Below the pieces are notes generated by a model that did no database searches, was not told the DNA's origin, and was given only the letters and a program-made list of their open reading frames with translations. Both the position numbers and the translations under genes were made by a program. Shown here in pieces: positions 1 to 7,895 of a stretch of 17,536 bases of DNA. Numbering within the stretch: the first letter of the stretch is position 1; each line of letters starts with the position of its first letter. The DNA comes from an uncultured Oscillospiraceae bacterium (lineage in GTDB: Bacteria; Bacillota; Clostridia; Oscillospirales; Ruminococcaceae). Location: contig CAJTNJ010000020.1 of the NCBI GenBank assembly GCA_910577565.1, forward strand, positions 1 through 17,536, written 5' to 3'.

Positions 1-28
1 TATTTTTTTAATTTATTATGTAAACAAT

Positions 29-66
29 TAATGAAGATATTGTTAACTTTCACAATATCTTCATTA
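29..66. repeat. 15-bp perfect inverted repeat (hairpin)
   Basis: Positions 29-43 pair perfectly with 52-66 around an 8-nt loop. It could be a terminator for a gene ending just outside the window or an operator-like palindrome. No clean T-tract follows on either strand, so the role is open. Confidence 0.55.
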
Positions 67-222
67 TACACTTCTATTTATATCGATCAACTAATTTGTA
101 ACACATAATTGACAAACCTACAAGTTGAAAATACTAAAGCTTGTTTAATATATTTACATCTAATTTAGAATCTGTATATCTTTAACTATTCTGCCGTGGT
201 TGTTTTAGTCATCAGCTTTTAG

Positions 223-251
223 TTGAAAACTTTCTTTGATTGAAGTATAAT
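223..251 (+). promoter_or_regulatory. Sigma-A promoter of the rodA-rsmD-coaD operon
   Basis: TTGAAA (223-228) and a consensus TATAAT (246-251) are separated by 17 nt. The predicted start of transcription is near 258, giving a leader of about 60 nt before the ATG at 321. Confidence 0.75.
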
Positions 252-320
252 ATAACAAGATTAAAGGCAATAATATAAGTGTCTTAACTAAACAACTTGT
301 TTAGATTGGAATTTTTAATT

Positions 321-1481
321 ATGAAACACAGATTAAAAAATTTTGGCCTTTTGGTTATAGACTACATTAAAATAACCGACAATTTTTTAATATTGATGTC
401 AGTAGGAGCTTCAATTCTAAGCTGTTTTTTGATTGCTTCACTATATCCGGAATCCATATCCACATTAAAGCCTGTTTACATTCAAATGGGTGCTAGTTTC
501 GCAGGATTAGTTCTTGCCATATTTGTCTCACACTTTGATTATCATCAAATTGCAAATCTATGGAAAATTATCGGCATATCCGCTTTGGTGTTAAGTTTGC
601 TTGTGTTTACTCCGCTTGGGACTCTTCGTGGAGGAAACGATATGAGCGGCCCTGGTTCTGGATCAGAAGATCTCAATTGGTTAAATTTGGGCTTTGTTAC
701 TTTGCAACCATCAGAATTTCTAAAGGTGGCATTTGTAATTACTTTTTCTTATCACTGCTATAAAGTTTCAAACAGAATAAACGAGCCGAGCATGCTGTTT
801 TTGCTTTTTGCACATGCTCTAATACCAATTGGCATCATATATCTACAAAACGACTACGGAACAATGTCTGTCTTTGTGTTTATATTTATTTGCATTTTGT
901 TTATTGCGGGAATAAATTGGAAAGTAATTTTAGGCGGAATCGGAGTTGGCGTTTTTATTGTTATGTTGATCCTCACAAATACTATACCCTCATATCTTTT
1001 GCAGCGCATTAAAATACTTGAGGACTTAGATTCAGCCAAGCGTGGGCTCGGTTTGCAACAATATACAGGGCGAATCACTCTGGCAACAGGGAAAATGTTT
1101 GGCAAAGGTTTTCACTCTAACGATCTGCTTACAAATACCCCCGAGCTTTATAATGACATGGTTTTTTCTCATGTTGGACAAATTGTCGGTTTTGTTGGCT
1201 GTGCATGTGTTTTGCTTTGGGTTGTTTTATATTGCTTGCGCTTGTTGCAAAACGGCATAAAAGCTCAAGATGAACTTGGATATTTTTTATGTGTGGGCTG
1301 CTTTGCCGTCATATTCTTCCAATCAGTGATTAATATAGGCATGGTGCTTTGCTTGCTTCCAATCATAGGTGTAACATTACCTTTCATAAGCGCAGGTGGA
1401 TCATCGGTTATTTCTACCTACCTTCTTTTAGGCCTTGCAATCAGCGTTCACAACCACACTTATAAAGCAACTCTGTTTTAA
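321..1481 (+). CDS. rodA: FtsW/RodA/SpoVE family peptidoglycan glycosyltransferase
   Basis: SEDS-family polytopic membrane protein that polymerises lipid II into glycan strands during elongation, division or sporulation, normally with a partner class B PBP. What is seen: 386 residues, about ten hydrophobic segments, the family motif LQPSEFLK after the first cluster of segments, a Q-N-D-Y-G-T segment, the extracellular loop motif Y-N-D-M-V-F that carries the catalytic Asp of RodA, and the C-terminal signature PFISAGGSS. I chose the ATG at 321 because it gives the usual short charged N-terminus; a TTG at 297 in frame would add eight residues and neither site has a strong ribosome binding site. 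It heads an operon with rsmD and coaD. RodA is favoured over FtsW because there is no long cytoplasmic N-terminus and no division gene nearby, but the subfamily call is an inference. Confidence 0.88.
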   Translation: MKHRLKNFGLLVIDYIKITDNFLILMSVGASILSCFLIASLYPESISTLKPVYIQMGASFAGLVLAIFVSHFDYHQIANLWKIIGISALVLSLLVFTPLGTLRGGNDMSGPGSGSEDLNWLNLGFVTLQPSEFLKVAFVITFSYHCYKVSNRINEPSMLFLLFAHALIPIGIIYLQNDYGTMSVFVFIFICILFIAGINWKVILGGIGVGVFIVMLILTNTIPSYLLQRIKILEDLDSAKRGLGLQQYTGRITLATGKMFGKGFHSNDLLTNTPELYNDMVFSHVGQIVGFVGCACVLLWVVLYCLRLLQNGIKAQDELGYFLCVGCFAVIFFQSVINIGMVLCLLPIIGVTLPFISAGGSSVISTYLLLGLAISVHNHTYKATLF

Positions 1482-1509
1482 TTAAAACGAAAGGAAGATA
1501 TATTTAATA

Positions 1510-2055
1510 ATGAGAGTTATTACGGGAACCGCAAGGGGCAGAAAGTTAGTCACAATAAAAGGCAATGATGTTAGACCAACAACTGATCGTGTAAAAGAGG
1601 CCATGTTTTCAATAATTCAATTTGATTTGATTGGTGCTAAAGTGTTGGATCTGTTTGCGGGTTCGGGACAACTTGGAATTGAGGCTCTCTCAAGAGGAGC
1701 TAGCTTGTGCACTTTTGTGGATAATTTAAGAGAGGCTCATCAAACGGAGATAGAAAATTTAAAATTAACCGGTCTTAATAAAGCATCAAGGGTAGTTTTG
1801 TCAGATAGCCTGTCATTTATAAAAAACACAACCGATAGATATGACATAATAATTATGGATCCGCCTTATCGTACCAATTTGTTGTTAGATGCATTAAAGT
1901 TAACGTCTAATAAGTTAAGCGATAACGGGATAGTTATATGTGAGCATGAGCTTGCCCTTGATATGCCGGAAAACTTAGACGACATAACTTTACAAAAGCA
2001 ATATAAATATGGTAAAATTAAATTAACAACTTACCGCAAAGTCAAGGAGGGTTAA
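1510..2055 (+). CDS. rsmD: 16S rRNA (guanine966-N2)-methyltransferase RsmD
   Basis: Transfers a methyl group from S-adenosylmethionine to N2 of G966 of 16S rRNA on the assembling small subunit. The 181-residue length is typical. The N-terminus (MRVITGTARGRKL, then RPTTDRVKEAMF near residues 22-33) is the family signature; the SAM-binding motif DLFAGSG is at residues 47-53 and the catalytic motif DPPY at 117-120. A GGAAG Shine-Dalgarno lies about 12 nt before the ATG. The gene sits 28 bp after the rodA-like gene and its stop codon lies only 2 bp before the start of coaD; the rsmD-coaD pairing is widespread in Firmicutes. Confidence 0.95.
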   Translation: MRVITGTARGRKLVTIKGNDVRPTTDRVKEAMFSIIQFDLIGAKVLDLFAGSGQLGIEALSRGASLCTFVDNLREAHQTEIENLKLTGLNKASRVVLSDSLSFIKNTTDRYDIIIMDPPYRTNLLLDALKLTSNKLSDNGIVICEHELALDMPENLDDITLQKQYKYGKIKLTTYRKVKEG

Positions 2056-2057
2056 CC

Positions 2058-2546
2058 ATAAAAACTGCTATTTGTCCCGGAAGCTTTGATCCAATAACCA
2101 ATGGCCATATTGATATAATAGAACGTGCATCATATCTTTTCGATGAAGTAATTGTGGTTGTTCTTACTAATCCGGAAAAAAAACCAACCTTTTCAATTGA
2201 AAAACGTTTAGAGCTAATTAATCGCTCTGTTGCTCGCCTTAAAAATGTAAAAACCGACTGCTGGGACAAACTTCTTGCTGACTATATAGACAAATCCGGT
2301 ACATGCGCTATAATTAAAGGTCTTCGCGCTGTGTCTGATTTTGAATATGAATTCCAAATGGCTCTTGCAAACAAAGCGCTAAACCCAAAAGCTGAAACAA
2401 TTTTTATTGCGTCAAAAACCGAAAATATGTATCTAAGTTCGAGTCTTGTGAAGCAAATAGGCTCTTTTGGAGGCAAAATTGACTCTTTTGTGCCAAAAGA
2501 AATTTTAACGGACGTAAAAAAAGTGTTAATGGGAGGTAAAAAATGA
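2058..2546 (+). CDS. coaD: Phosphopantetheine adenylyltransferase, apparent ATA start codon
   Basis: Catalyses 4'-phosphopantetheine + ATP to dephospho-CoA + PPi, the penultimate step of CoA synthesis. The 162-residue product has the full conserved N-terminus (K-T-A-I-C-P-G-S-F-D-P, with the nucleotide-binding T-N-G-H at residues 14-17) and the C-terminal S-S-S-L-V-K motif. Oddity: the codon at the expected start is ATA (2058-2060), 7 nt after a perfect AAGGAGG Shine-Dalgarno (2044-2050). No ATG, GTG or TTG lies in frame between that site and the conserved motif, and the next in-frame GTG (2154) would remove the active site. Either ATA is used for initiation, or the base is a mutation or sequencing error of ATG. 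The 3' end overlaps the next gene by 4 bp (ATGA). Confidence 0.92.
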   Translation: MKTAICPGSFDPITNGHIDIIERASYLFDEVIVVVLTNPEKKPTFSIEKRLELINRSVARLKNVKTDCWDKLLADYIDKSGTCAIIKGLRAVSDFEYEFQMALANKALNPKAETIFIASKTENMYLSSSLVKQIGSFGGKIDSFVPKEILTDVKKVLMGGKK

Positions 2547-3001
2547 CAATAAACGAGATATTAGACACACTTGACAACCTAATTGCATGTGCGTGGAATA
2601 TTCCAATGACCGGCGGAAAGTGCGCAGTTTCTACAACTGAGGTGCAAGATTTAATTAACGATATACGCCTTGCTCTTCCAACTGAAATAAAACAGTCAAA
2701 GATGATTGTTGCAGACAGAAATGATATTATATCAGATGCAAAAAAAGAAGCCAAAAAGATAATCTCAGATGCGGAAAAACAAGCTAAAAGGTTGCTTTTA
2801 GAAGACAGCGTTGTAAAACAGGCACAAAAAAAAGCTAATCAAATGATAGCAAAAGCACATTCTCAATCTAAAGAACTGCGAAAAACAACAAATGAATATG
2901 TAGAAAATCTCTTAACAAATGCTGAAGATGCCCTTTTAAAAAGCATTCAAAACTTAAAAAGTGCTCACTTAGAAATCAAACGTATTTCTAAAACAAAATA
3001 A
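2543..3001 (+). CDS. Coiled-coil protein of the coaD-linked 'ATPase-like' family
   Basis: A 152-residue soluble protein. The N-terminal 45 residues resemble the conserved head of a clostridial family usually annotated only as 'ATPase' beside coaD (I-L-D-T-L-D-N-L-I pattern, then S/T-G-G-K-C and an L-P-x-E-I-K-Q-S/A-K stretch). From about residue 55 to 145 it is rich in Ala, Lys, Asp and Glu in a heptad-like pattern without prolines, so a long helix or coiled coil similar to V-ATPase stalk subunits is expected. No nucleotide-binding P-loop is present, so the 'ATPase' label should not be taken as a function. Its ATG overlaps the coaD stop, implying translational coupling. Function unknown; possibly envelope- or division-linked given the rodA-like neighbour (inference). 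Confidence 0.82.
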   Translation: MTINEILDTLDNLIACAWNIPMTGGKCAVSTTEVQDLINDIRLALPTEIKQSKMIVADRNDIISDAKKEAKKIISDAEKQAKRLLLEDSVVKQAQKKANQMIAKAHSQSKELRKTTNEYVENLLTNAEDALLKSIQNLKSAHLEIKRISKTK

Positions 3002-3012
3002 AAGTATAATTT

Positions 3013-3053
3013 ACAAAAATCATCCAGGTTTATTAAGTTTGGATGATTTTTGT
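3013..3053 (+). terminator. Intrinsic terminator of the rodA-rsmD-coaD operon
   Basis: A 14-bp perfect stem (3013-3026 with 3040-3053) encloses a 13-nt loop. The 3' arm ends in five Ts and the 5' arm begins with five As, so it could act in both directions, although no minus-strand gene faces it here. Confidence 0.75.
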
Positions 3054-3113
3054 TGTATGATTTTAATTTTTTGCACAAAGCTTTCAAATCCGCACTGTAC
3101 ATAGCAACTTTTC

Positions 3114-3142
3114 TTGAATACCAAATGCTTTTGTGGTATACT
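3114..3142 (+). promoter_or_regulatory. Extended -10 promoter of asnB
   Basis: TTGAAT (3114-3119), a 17-nt spacer and TATACT (3137-3142) preceded by TG at 3134-3135 (TGn extended -10). The leader before the asnB ATG is about 35 nt. Confidence 0.75.
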
Positions 3143-3184
3143 ATATCGAGTAAATTATTAAGGAAATCGGAAAGAGGTTCTATC

Positions 3185-5005
3185 ATGTGTGGTTTTGTTG
3201 GTTTTACCAATAACATTGAAAACGATAAACAAGTCTTAAACGATATGATGGATAAAATTGTGCATAGAGGCCCAGATTCATTTGGAGAATATATTGACGA
3301 TGATATTGCTCTTGGATTTAGACGGCTTTCAATTGTGGATCTTGAGTTTGGAGATCAACCTATGTTTAATGAGGATGGATCTTTAGCATTGGTTTTTAAT
3401 GGAGAAATTTACAACGCAGACCTCATTCGAAAAGATCTCATAAAAAAAGGACATGTTTTTGCAAACCACTCTGACAGCGAAGTATTGTTACATTCTTACG
3501 AAGAATTTGGATATGATTTTGTTAAAAACTTGCGGGGGATGTTCGCTTTCATCATTTGGGATAAAAATAAAAAGCGCATTTTTGGCGCAAGAGATATGTT
3601 CGGTATTAAACCGCTTAATTACGCAAAAATGGGCAATTGTTTTATATTTGGCTCTGAAATTAAAAGCTTTTTAAAACATCCATCTTTTGTAAAAGAATTA
3701 AACAGAGAAGCTCTTGAAACATATCTTTCGTTTCAATATTCCCCGTGCACCGAAACTTTCTTTAAAAATGTATATAAGCTTCCGCCAGCACACTACTTTG
3801 TTTATGAAAACGGAAATATGGATATTGTGCGTTATTGGATTGCTGACTTTGAAGCCGAAGATGGCAAAGAGCTTAGTGAATGGGTGGATGACATAGAGCG
3901 TACATTCGATGACTCAATTGCTGCTCATAAAATTGCAGATGTTGAAGTTGGATCTTTTTTGTCATCTGGGGTGGACTCGAGCTATGTTGCCTGTTCAGCC
4001 AATGTTGACAAAACTTTCACTGTAGGGTTTTCACAACATAATTATAACGAAATTGATTATGCAAAAGAGCTCTCAGGATATATTGATGTTAAAAACATAA
4101 GCAAGGTTATCACCCCAAAAGAATTTTGGGAAAACTTCCCTAAAATTCAATATCACATGGACGAACCTTTGGCAGATCCTTCCGCTGTTGCATTGTACTT
4201 TGTCTGCAACAAAGCTTCAAAATATGTGAAGGTTGTGCTTTCTGGCGAGGGCGCAGACGAGATATTTGGTGGCTACAACGTCTATAAAGACCCTATTGAA
4301 AATAAAACTTACGAAAAAATACCTTATGTAATAAGGAATTTGGTCGCAAAATTTATTTCGCTATTTCCTGCAAAACGCGGACTTAATTATTTTGTTAGAC
4401 ACGGGAAAAAAATTGAAGATCGATTCATTGGCAATGCATATATATTTACAAAAAAAGAGCGTGATAAAATAATCAAAAACCCTGTTGGTGCACCGCCGCC
4501 TGAAAAAATTTGCAAACCTTTTTATGACTGTGTGCAAGACAAAGATGCCGTCACAAAGATGCAGTTTATTGATCTCAATTTGTGGATGGTTGGCGATATT
4601 TTGTTAAAAGCCGATAGAATGAGCATGGCAAACTCGCTCGAGCTTAGGGTACCTTTTCTTGACAAAAAGGTAATGGAACTTGCAAGGAAAATTCCGCTTA
4701 AGTTTAGAGTAAATAAGCAAAATACCAAGTTTGCGATGAGACAAGCAGCTCTTAGGCGCATGCCAAAACAGGTTGCTGACAAGAAAAAATTAGGCTTTCC
4801 GGTCCCAATTAGAGTTTGGCTAAAAGATGATAAATATTATAATATTGTAAAAGAAAAATTCACATCAAAAATTGCCGAAGAGTTTTTTGTTACAAAAGAA
4901 ATCATGGCTCTTTTAAATAACCACAAAAATAAAAAGAAAGATAACTCTCGTAAAATTTGGACAATTTATACTTTTTTAATTTGGTACGAACAGTTTTTTA
5001 AATAA
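3185..5005 (+). CDS. asnB: Asparagine synthase (glutamine-hydrolysing)
   Basis: Converts aspartate, glutamine and ATP to asparagine, glutamate, AMP and PPi. The 606-residue protein starts MCGFVG, so processing exposes Cys2 as the N-terminal nucleophile of the class II glutaminase domain (about residues 2-190); HRGPDS and the F-N-G-E-I-Y-N substrate loop are present. The synthetase domain follows, with the PP-loop as L-S-S-G-V-D-S-S (259-266) and a later SGEGADE motif. The ATG at 3185 was chosen because Cys must follow it; an in-frame upstream start would destroy catalysis. A GGAAAGAGG Shine-Dalgarno precedes it. It has its own promoter and lies between terminators, so it is likely monocistronic. 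I saw no T-box or other leader structure in the short 5' region. Confidence 0.95.
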   Translation: MCGFVGFTNNIENDKQVLNDMMDKIVHRGPDSFGEYIDDDIALGFRRLSIVDLEFGDQPMFNEDGSLALVFNGEIYNADLIRKDLIKKGHVFANHSDSEVLLHSYEEFGYDFVKNLRGMFAFIIWDKNKKRIFGARDMFGIKPLNYAKMGNCFIFGSEIKSFLKHPSFVKELNREALETYLSFQYSPCTETFFKNVYKLPPAHYFVYENGNMDIVRYWIADFEAEDGKELSEWVDDIERTFDDSIAAHKIADVEVGSFLSSGVDSSYVACSANVDKTFTVGFSQHNYNEIDYAKELSGYIDVKNISKVITPKEFWENFPKIQYHMDEPLADPSAVALYFVCNKASKYVKVVLSGEGADEIFGGYNVYKDPIENKTYEKIPYVIRNLVAKFISLFPAKRGLNYFVRHGKKIEDRFIGNAYIFTKKERDKIIKNPVGAPPPEKICKPFYDCVQDKDAVTKMQFIDLNLWMVGDILLKADRMSMANSLELRVPFLDKKVMELARKIPLKFRVNKQNTKFAMRQAALRRMPKQVADKKKLGFPVPIRVWLKDDKYYNIVKEKFTSKIAEEFFVTKEIMALLNNHKNKKKDNSRKIWTIYTFLIWYEQFFK

Positions 5006-5504
5006 ATATAGTTTGTTTTTTAATAAAATTTATATAAAAAAGTTGGTGAATTAAATCTTTTTAAAAAAGATATACACTTTATTTTTGATAAACCACTTTA
5101 CTTAAATGGATTTTTTAATATTACTATCCATAAGTAATAAATCATTCGTCAGATGTTAAATCATTTAATATTTTTAAACTTGAATTTTTGTTTCTATCAA
5201 TTTTACTTACTATTATTTGTCACTTTAAAGTTTACATATTCGACAAAAGCCATCTAAACTGCCTTTCCCATAGGTATATCATTCCATAAATTGTGTAAAA
5301 ATCATACTTAACATAAACAAATGCACTAACATATAATTGGTGCATTTGTTTTACATATATTAAAGACTATTTATAGTTTTTAATTAGATAAATCTTTTTA
5401 AATCTTGATTAAACCATCTTTGCTTTATAAAAGCCAACATTTTTAACGTTCAAAAATATTTTTCTATGAAAATTTTCTTAAGGTTATTTTTTTCTGAATC
5501 CAAT
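5006..5504. other. Gene-poor AT-rich spacer between asnB and groEL
   Basis: About 500 bp with stop codons in all frames and no convincing ribosome binding site plus reading frame. The only clear structure is the hairpin at 5315-5351. A minus-strand stretch at about 5217-5330 has short open segments that might be gene debris, but I cannot match it to any family. Confidence 0.6.
5315..5351 (+). terminator. Candidate terminator hairpin downstream of asnB
   Basis: A 12-bp perfect stem (5315-5326 with 5340-5351) with a 13-nt loop; the 3' arm ends in GTTTT. It lies 310 bp after asnB, which is far for its terminator, so it may instead end an unrecognised short transcript. Confidence 0.45.
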
Positions 5505-5536
5505 AAAAAACCCCGGGCAATAGAACACGCCCAGGG
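5505..5536 (-). terminator. Intrinsic terminator of groES-groEL
   Basis: Read on the minus strand, an 8-bp GC-rich stem (5529-5536 with 5511-5518, one G-T pair) with a 10-nt loop is followed by six Ts (5510-5505). It begins 22 bp after the groEL stop. Confidence 0.9.
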
Positions 5537-5557
5537 AATTATTCAATTTTAAGTTTA

Positions 5558-7183
5558 TTAATACATTCCGGCAGGAGCAACAGGAGCCGCAGGAGCATTT
5601 TCTTCTGGAATATCAGTAACAAGACTTTCGGTTGTTAGAACCATAGAAGCTACCGAAGAAGCATTTTGAAGTGCACTGCGTGTAACCTTAGCTGGGTCAA
5701 CAATACCTTCTGAGATCATGTCAACATATTTTTGAGAAGTAACATCGAATCCATAGTTTGCATTTTCTTTTGAAATCAGTTCATTGATTATAACTGAACC
5801 TTCAAGCCCTGCATTAGCTGCAATTTGTCTTACAGGCTCTTCAAGAGCTTTCAAAATTATTGAAATGCCGGTGCTTTCATCATCGTCAGTGGTTTCATTT
5901 AAAAGTTTCTTTACTGCAGGAATAGCTGCAACAAGAGCCGTTCCACCACCAGCAACAATTCCCTCTTCAACAGCAGCCTTAGTAGCTGACAAAGCATCCT
6001 CTATGCGGAGTTTTTTCTCTTTCATCTCAACCTCTGTTGCTGCACCAACTTTAATTACTGCAACACCGCCAGATAGCTTTGCAAGACGCTCTTGCAACTT
6101 TTCACGGTCAAAATCGGATGTTGTTTCTTCAATTTGTGAACGAATTTGTTTAATTCTTGACTTAATGTTCTCAGATGTTCCGCCACCATCAACAATAGTT
6201 GTGTTTTCTTTGTTAACTTTTATTTGATGTGCAGTGCCAAGCATGTCGATTGTAGCATCTTTAAGCTCAATTCCAACTTCGCTTGAAACAACAGTACCGC
6301 CAGTAAGAATAGCTATATCTTCAAGCATCTCTTTACGACGATCGCCAAAGCCTGGTGCTTTAACACCAACAACGGTGAATGTACCTCTTAAACGATTAAG
6401 AATTAAAGTAGTAAGCGCCTCGCCTTCAATATCTTCAGCAATTATAAGTAATTTCTTACCTGATTGAACTATTTGCTCAAGAAGTGGCAATAAATCTTGA
6501 ATTACAGAAATCTTCTTGTCGGTAACAAGAACATAAGCATCATCAAGCACAGCTTCCATTTTATCAGAATCAGTGCAGAAATAAGGAGTGATATATCCAC
6601 GATCGAATTGCATACCTTCAACCACTTCACTATATGTCTCAGCTGTTTTTGATTCTTCAATTGTTATAACGCCATCTGCAGTAACTTTTTCCATAGCCTC
6701 AGCTATTAGTTTACCAACTTCTTCGTTATCAGAAGATACGGTAGCAACACGAGCAATGTCAGCAGTTCCTGACACAACCTTAGCGTTTGATTTAATAGTC
6801 TCAACTGCAGTATCTACAGCCTTTTGCATTCCTCTTTTGATTGCCATTGGGTTAGCACCAGCAGCAACATTTTTCATACCCTCACGAACTAAAGCTTGTG
6901 CTAAAAGTGTAGCAGTTGTTGTACCATCACCGGCAGCATCATTGGTTTTAACTGCAACTTCTTTTACAAGCTGAGCACCCATATTTTCAAATCCATCTTC
7001 CAATTCAACCTCTTTTGCGATAGTTACACCATCGTTTGTGATAAGCGGAGAACCGAACTTTTTGTCAAGAACAACATTTCTGCCTTTAGGGCCTAATGTA
7101 ATTTTAACAGTATCTGCAAGCTGGTCTATTCCGGACTGAAGCGATTTTCTAGCTTCTTCGCCATAAATTATTTTTTTAGCCAT
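5558..7183 (-). CDS. groL: Chaperonin GroEL (60 kDa subunit)
   Basis: ATP-driven double-ring chaperonin that encloses and folds non-native proteins with GroES. The 541 residues match the family length. Visible landmarks are MAKKI at the start, TLGPKGRNVVLDK, the ATP-binding GDGTTTAT (near residues 86-93), and EEGIVAGGGTAL in the C-terminal equatorial part. GGAGG lies 10 nt before the ATG. It is the second gene of a CIRCE-controlled operon, 50 bp after groES, with a strong terminator behind it. The tail is unusual: it ends in an Ala/Pro-rich A-P-A-A-P-V-A-P-A-G-M-Y instead of the common Gly-Gly-Met repeat. Confidence 0.99.
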   Translation of the reverse strand: MAKKIIYGEEARKSLQSGIDQLADTVKITLGPKGRNVVLDKKFGSPLITNDGVTIAKEVELEDGFENMGAQLVKEVAVKTNDAAGDGTTTATLLAQALVREGMKNVAAGANPMAIKRGMQKAVDTAVETIKSNAKVVSGTADIARVATVSSDNEEVGKLIAEAMEKVTADGVITIEESKTAETYSEVVEGMQFDRGYITPYFCTDSDKMEAVLDDAYVLVTDKKISVIQDLLPLLEQIVQSGKKLLIIAEDIEGEALTTLILNRLRGTFTVVGVKAPGFGDRRKEMLEDIAILTGGTVVSSEVGIELKDATIDMLGTAHQIKVNKENTTIVDGGGTSENIKSRIKQIRSQIEETTSDFDREKLQERLAKLSGGVAVIKVGAATEVEMKEKKLRIEDALSATKAAVEEGIVAGGGTALVAAIPAVKKLLNETTDDDESTGISIILKALEEPVRQIAANAGLEGSVIINELISKENANYGFDVTSQKYVDMISEGIVDPAKVTRSALQNASSVASMVLTTESLVTDIPEENAPAAPVAPAGMY

Positions 7184-7233
7184 AATAATAAAACCTCCAA
7201 ATTTATATTTATTAAACTTTATTGCTTAATTTT

Positions 7234-7518
7234 TTATACAACTTTTGCCAAAACGTCAGATTGGCGAAGAATGGTATATTCTTTACCATCAATTTTAACT
7301 TCTGTTCCGGAGTATTTTGAAATAAGAACTTTATCTCCAACGCTAAGTTCCATCTTTATCTCATTTCCATCTACCACTCCGCCTGGGCCGACTGCAACAA
7401 CTTCTGCAATCTCTGGCTTTTCCTTTGCACTTCCGGCAAGAATGATTCCGCCTTTGGTTTTTTCCTCGGCCTCTTGCATCTTAATTACTACTCTATCTGC
7501 TAAAGGTTTGATATTCAT
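7234..7518 (-). CDS. groS: Co-chaperonin GroES (10 kDa subunit)
   Basis: Heptameric lid that binds GroEL and closes the folding chamber. The product is 94 residues from M-N-I-K-P-L-A-D-R-V, with the mobile loop E-E-K-T-K-G-G-I-I-L near residues 17-27 and the G-D-K-V-L segment. I chose the ATG at 7518: the in-frame ATG at 7533 lies inside the Shine-Dalgarno sequence itself (GGAGGAGC, 7531-7524) and would add a five-residue extension absent from the family. First gene of the operon, controlled by the CIRCE just upstream. Confidence 0.98.
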   Translation of the reverse strand: MNIKPLADRVVIKMQEAEEKTKGGIILAGSAKEKPEIAEVVAVGPGGVVDGNEIKMELSVGDKVLISKYSGTEVKIDGKEYTILRQSDVLAKVV

Positions 7519-7552
7519 ATAGAGCTCCTCCATTCAATTATTTTGTTATATT

Positions 7553-7579
7553 TTAGCACTCTGCTTATTTGAGTGCTAA
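7553..7579 (-). promoter_or_regulatory. CIRCE operator (HrcA binding site)
   Basis: A perfect consensus inverted repeat: TTAGCACTC (7553-7561), nine spacer bases, GAGTGCTAA (7571-7579). HrcA repressor binds CIRCE and is released on heat shock (established for Firmicutes). It lies between the -10 box and groES, so it covers the transcription start or early leader. Confidence 0.98.
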
Positions 7580-7589
7580 TCTATTATTA

Positions 7590-7618
7590 ATTTTACTTTG
7601 TTATGTTAAAAAAATCAA
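7590..7618 (-). promoter_or_regulatory. Promoter of groES-groEL
   Basis: On the minus strand TTGATT (7618-7613), a 17-nt spacer and TAAAAT (7595-7590). Its -10 lies about 10 bp upstream of the CIRCE element. Confidence 0.8.
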
Positions 7619-7880
7619 GCATTTATTTTAAAAATTTGTTAATTTGTATACATGCACAAATAGAAAGAATATAGTCAAGCAAATTCTTGTACAATTTTTA
7701 TTCACACACCTATTTTTATTCACATACCTAATTTAAGATTGCATATAATGAGGTAGAAATCATATTTAAAACATTTTTAAAGCTATCAAAATAAGATATT
7801 ATGTCAAACTGAGTATTGTTACCATATTATATATATTTAAGTATAAGCAATATATATGACAAAATCGCAATCAATTTTAA
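7619..7880. other. Spacer between divergent groES and a small hypothetical gene
   Basis: AT-rich with no reading frame that I can support. It holds the 18-bp tandem duplication at 7694-7729. I could not identify a convincing promoter for the gene at 7896, though the stretch at 7810-7870 is rich in TATA-like sequence. Confidence 0.5.
7694..7729. repeat. Two tandem 18-bp units, one mismatch
   Basis: Units 7694-7711 and 7712-7729 (ATTTTTATTCACAYACCT) differ at one base. Direct tandem repeat with no evident function; possibly replication slippage. Confidence 0.85.
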
Positions 7881-7895
7881 TAAAGGAGGGAAAGA

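Noticed and set aside
5784..6974. Long plus-strand open frames across groEL
   Set aside because: They are antisense shadows of the groEL coding sequence, without ribosome binding sites or family motifs.
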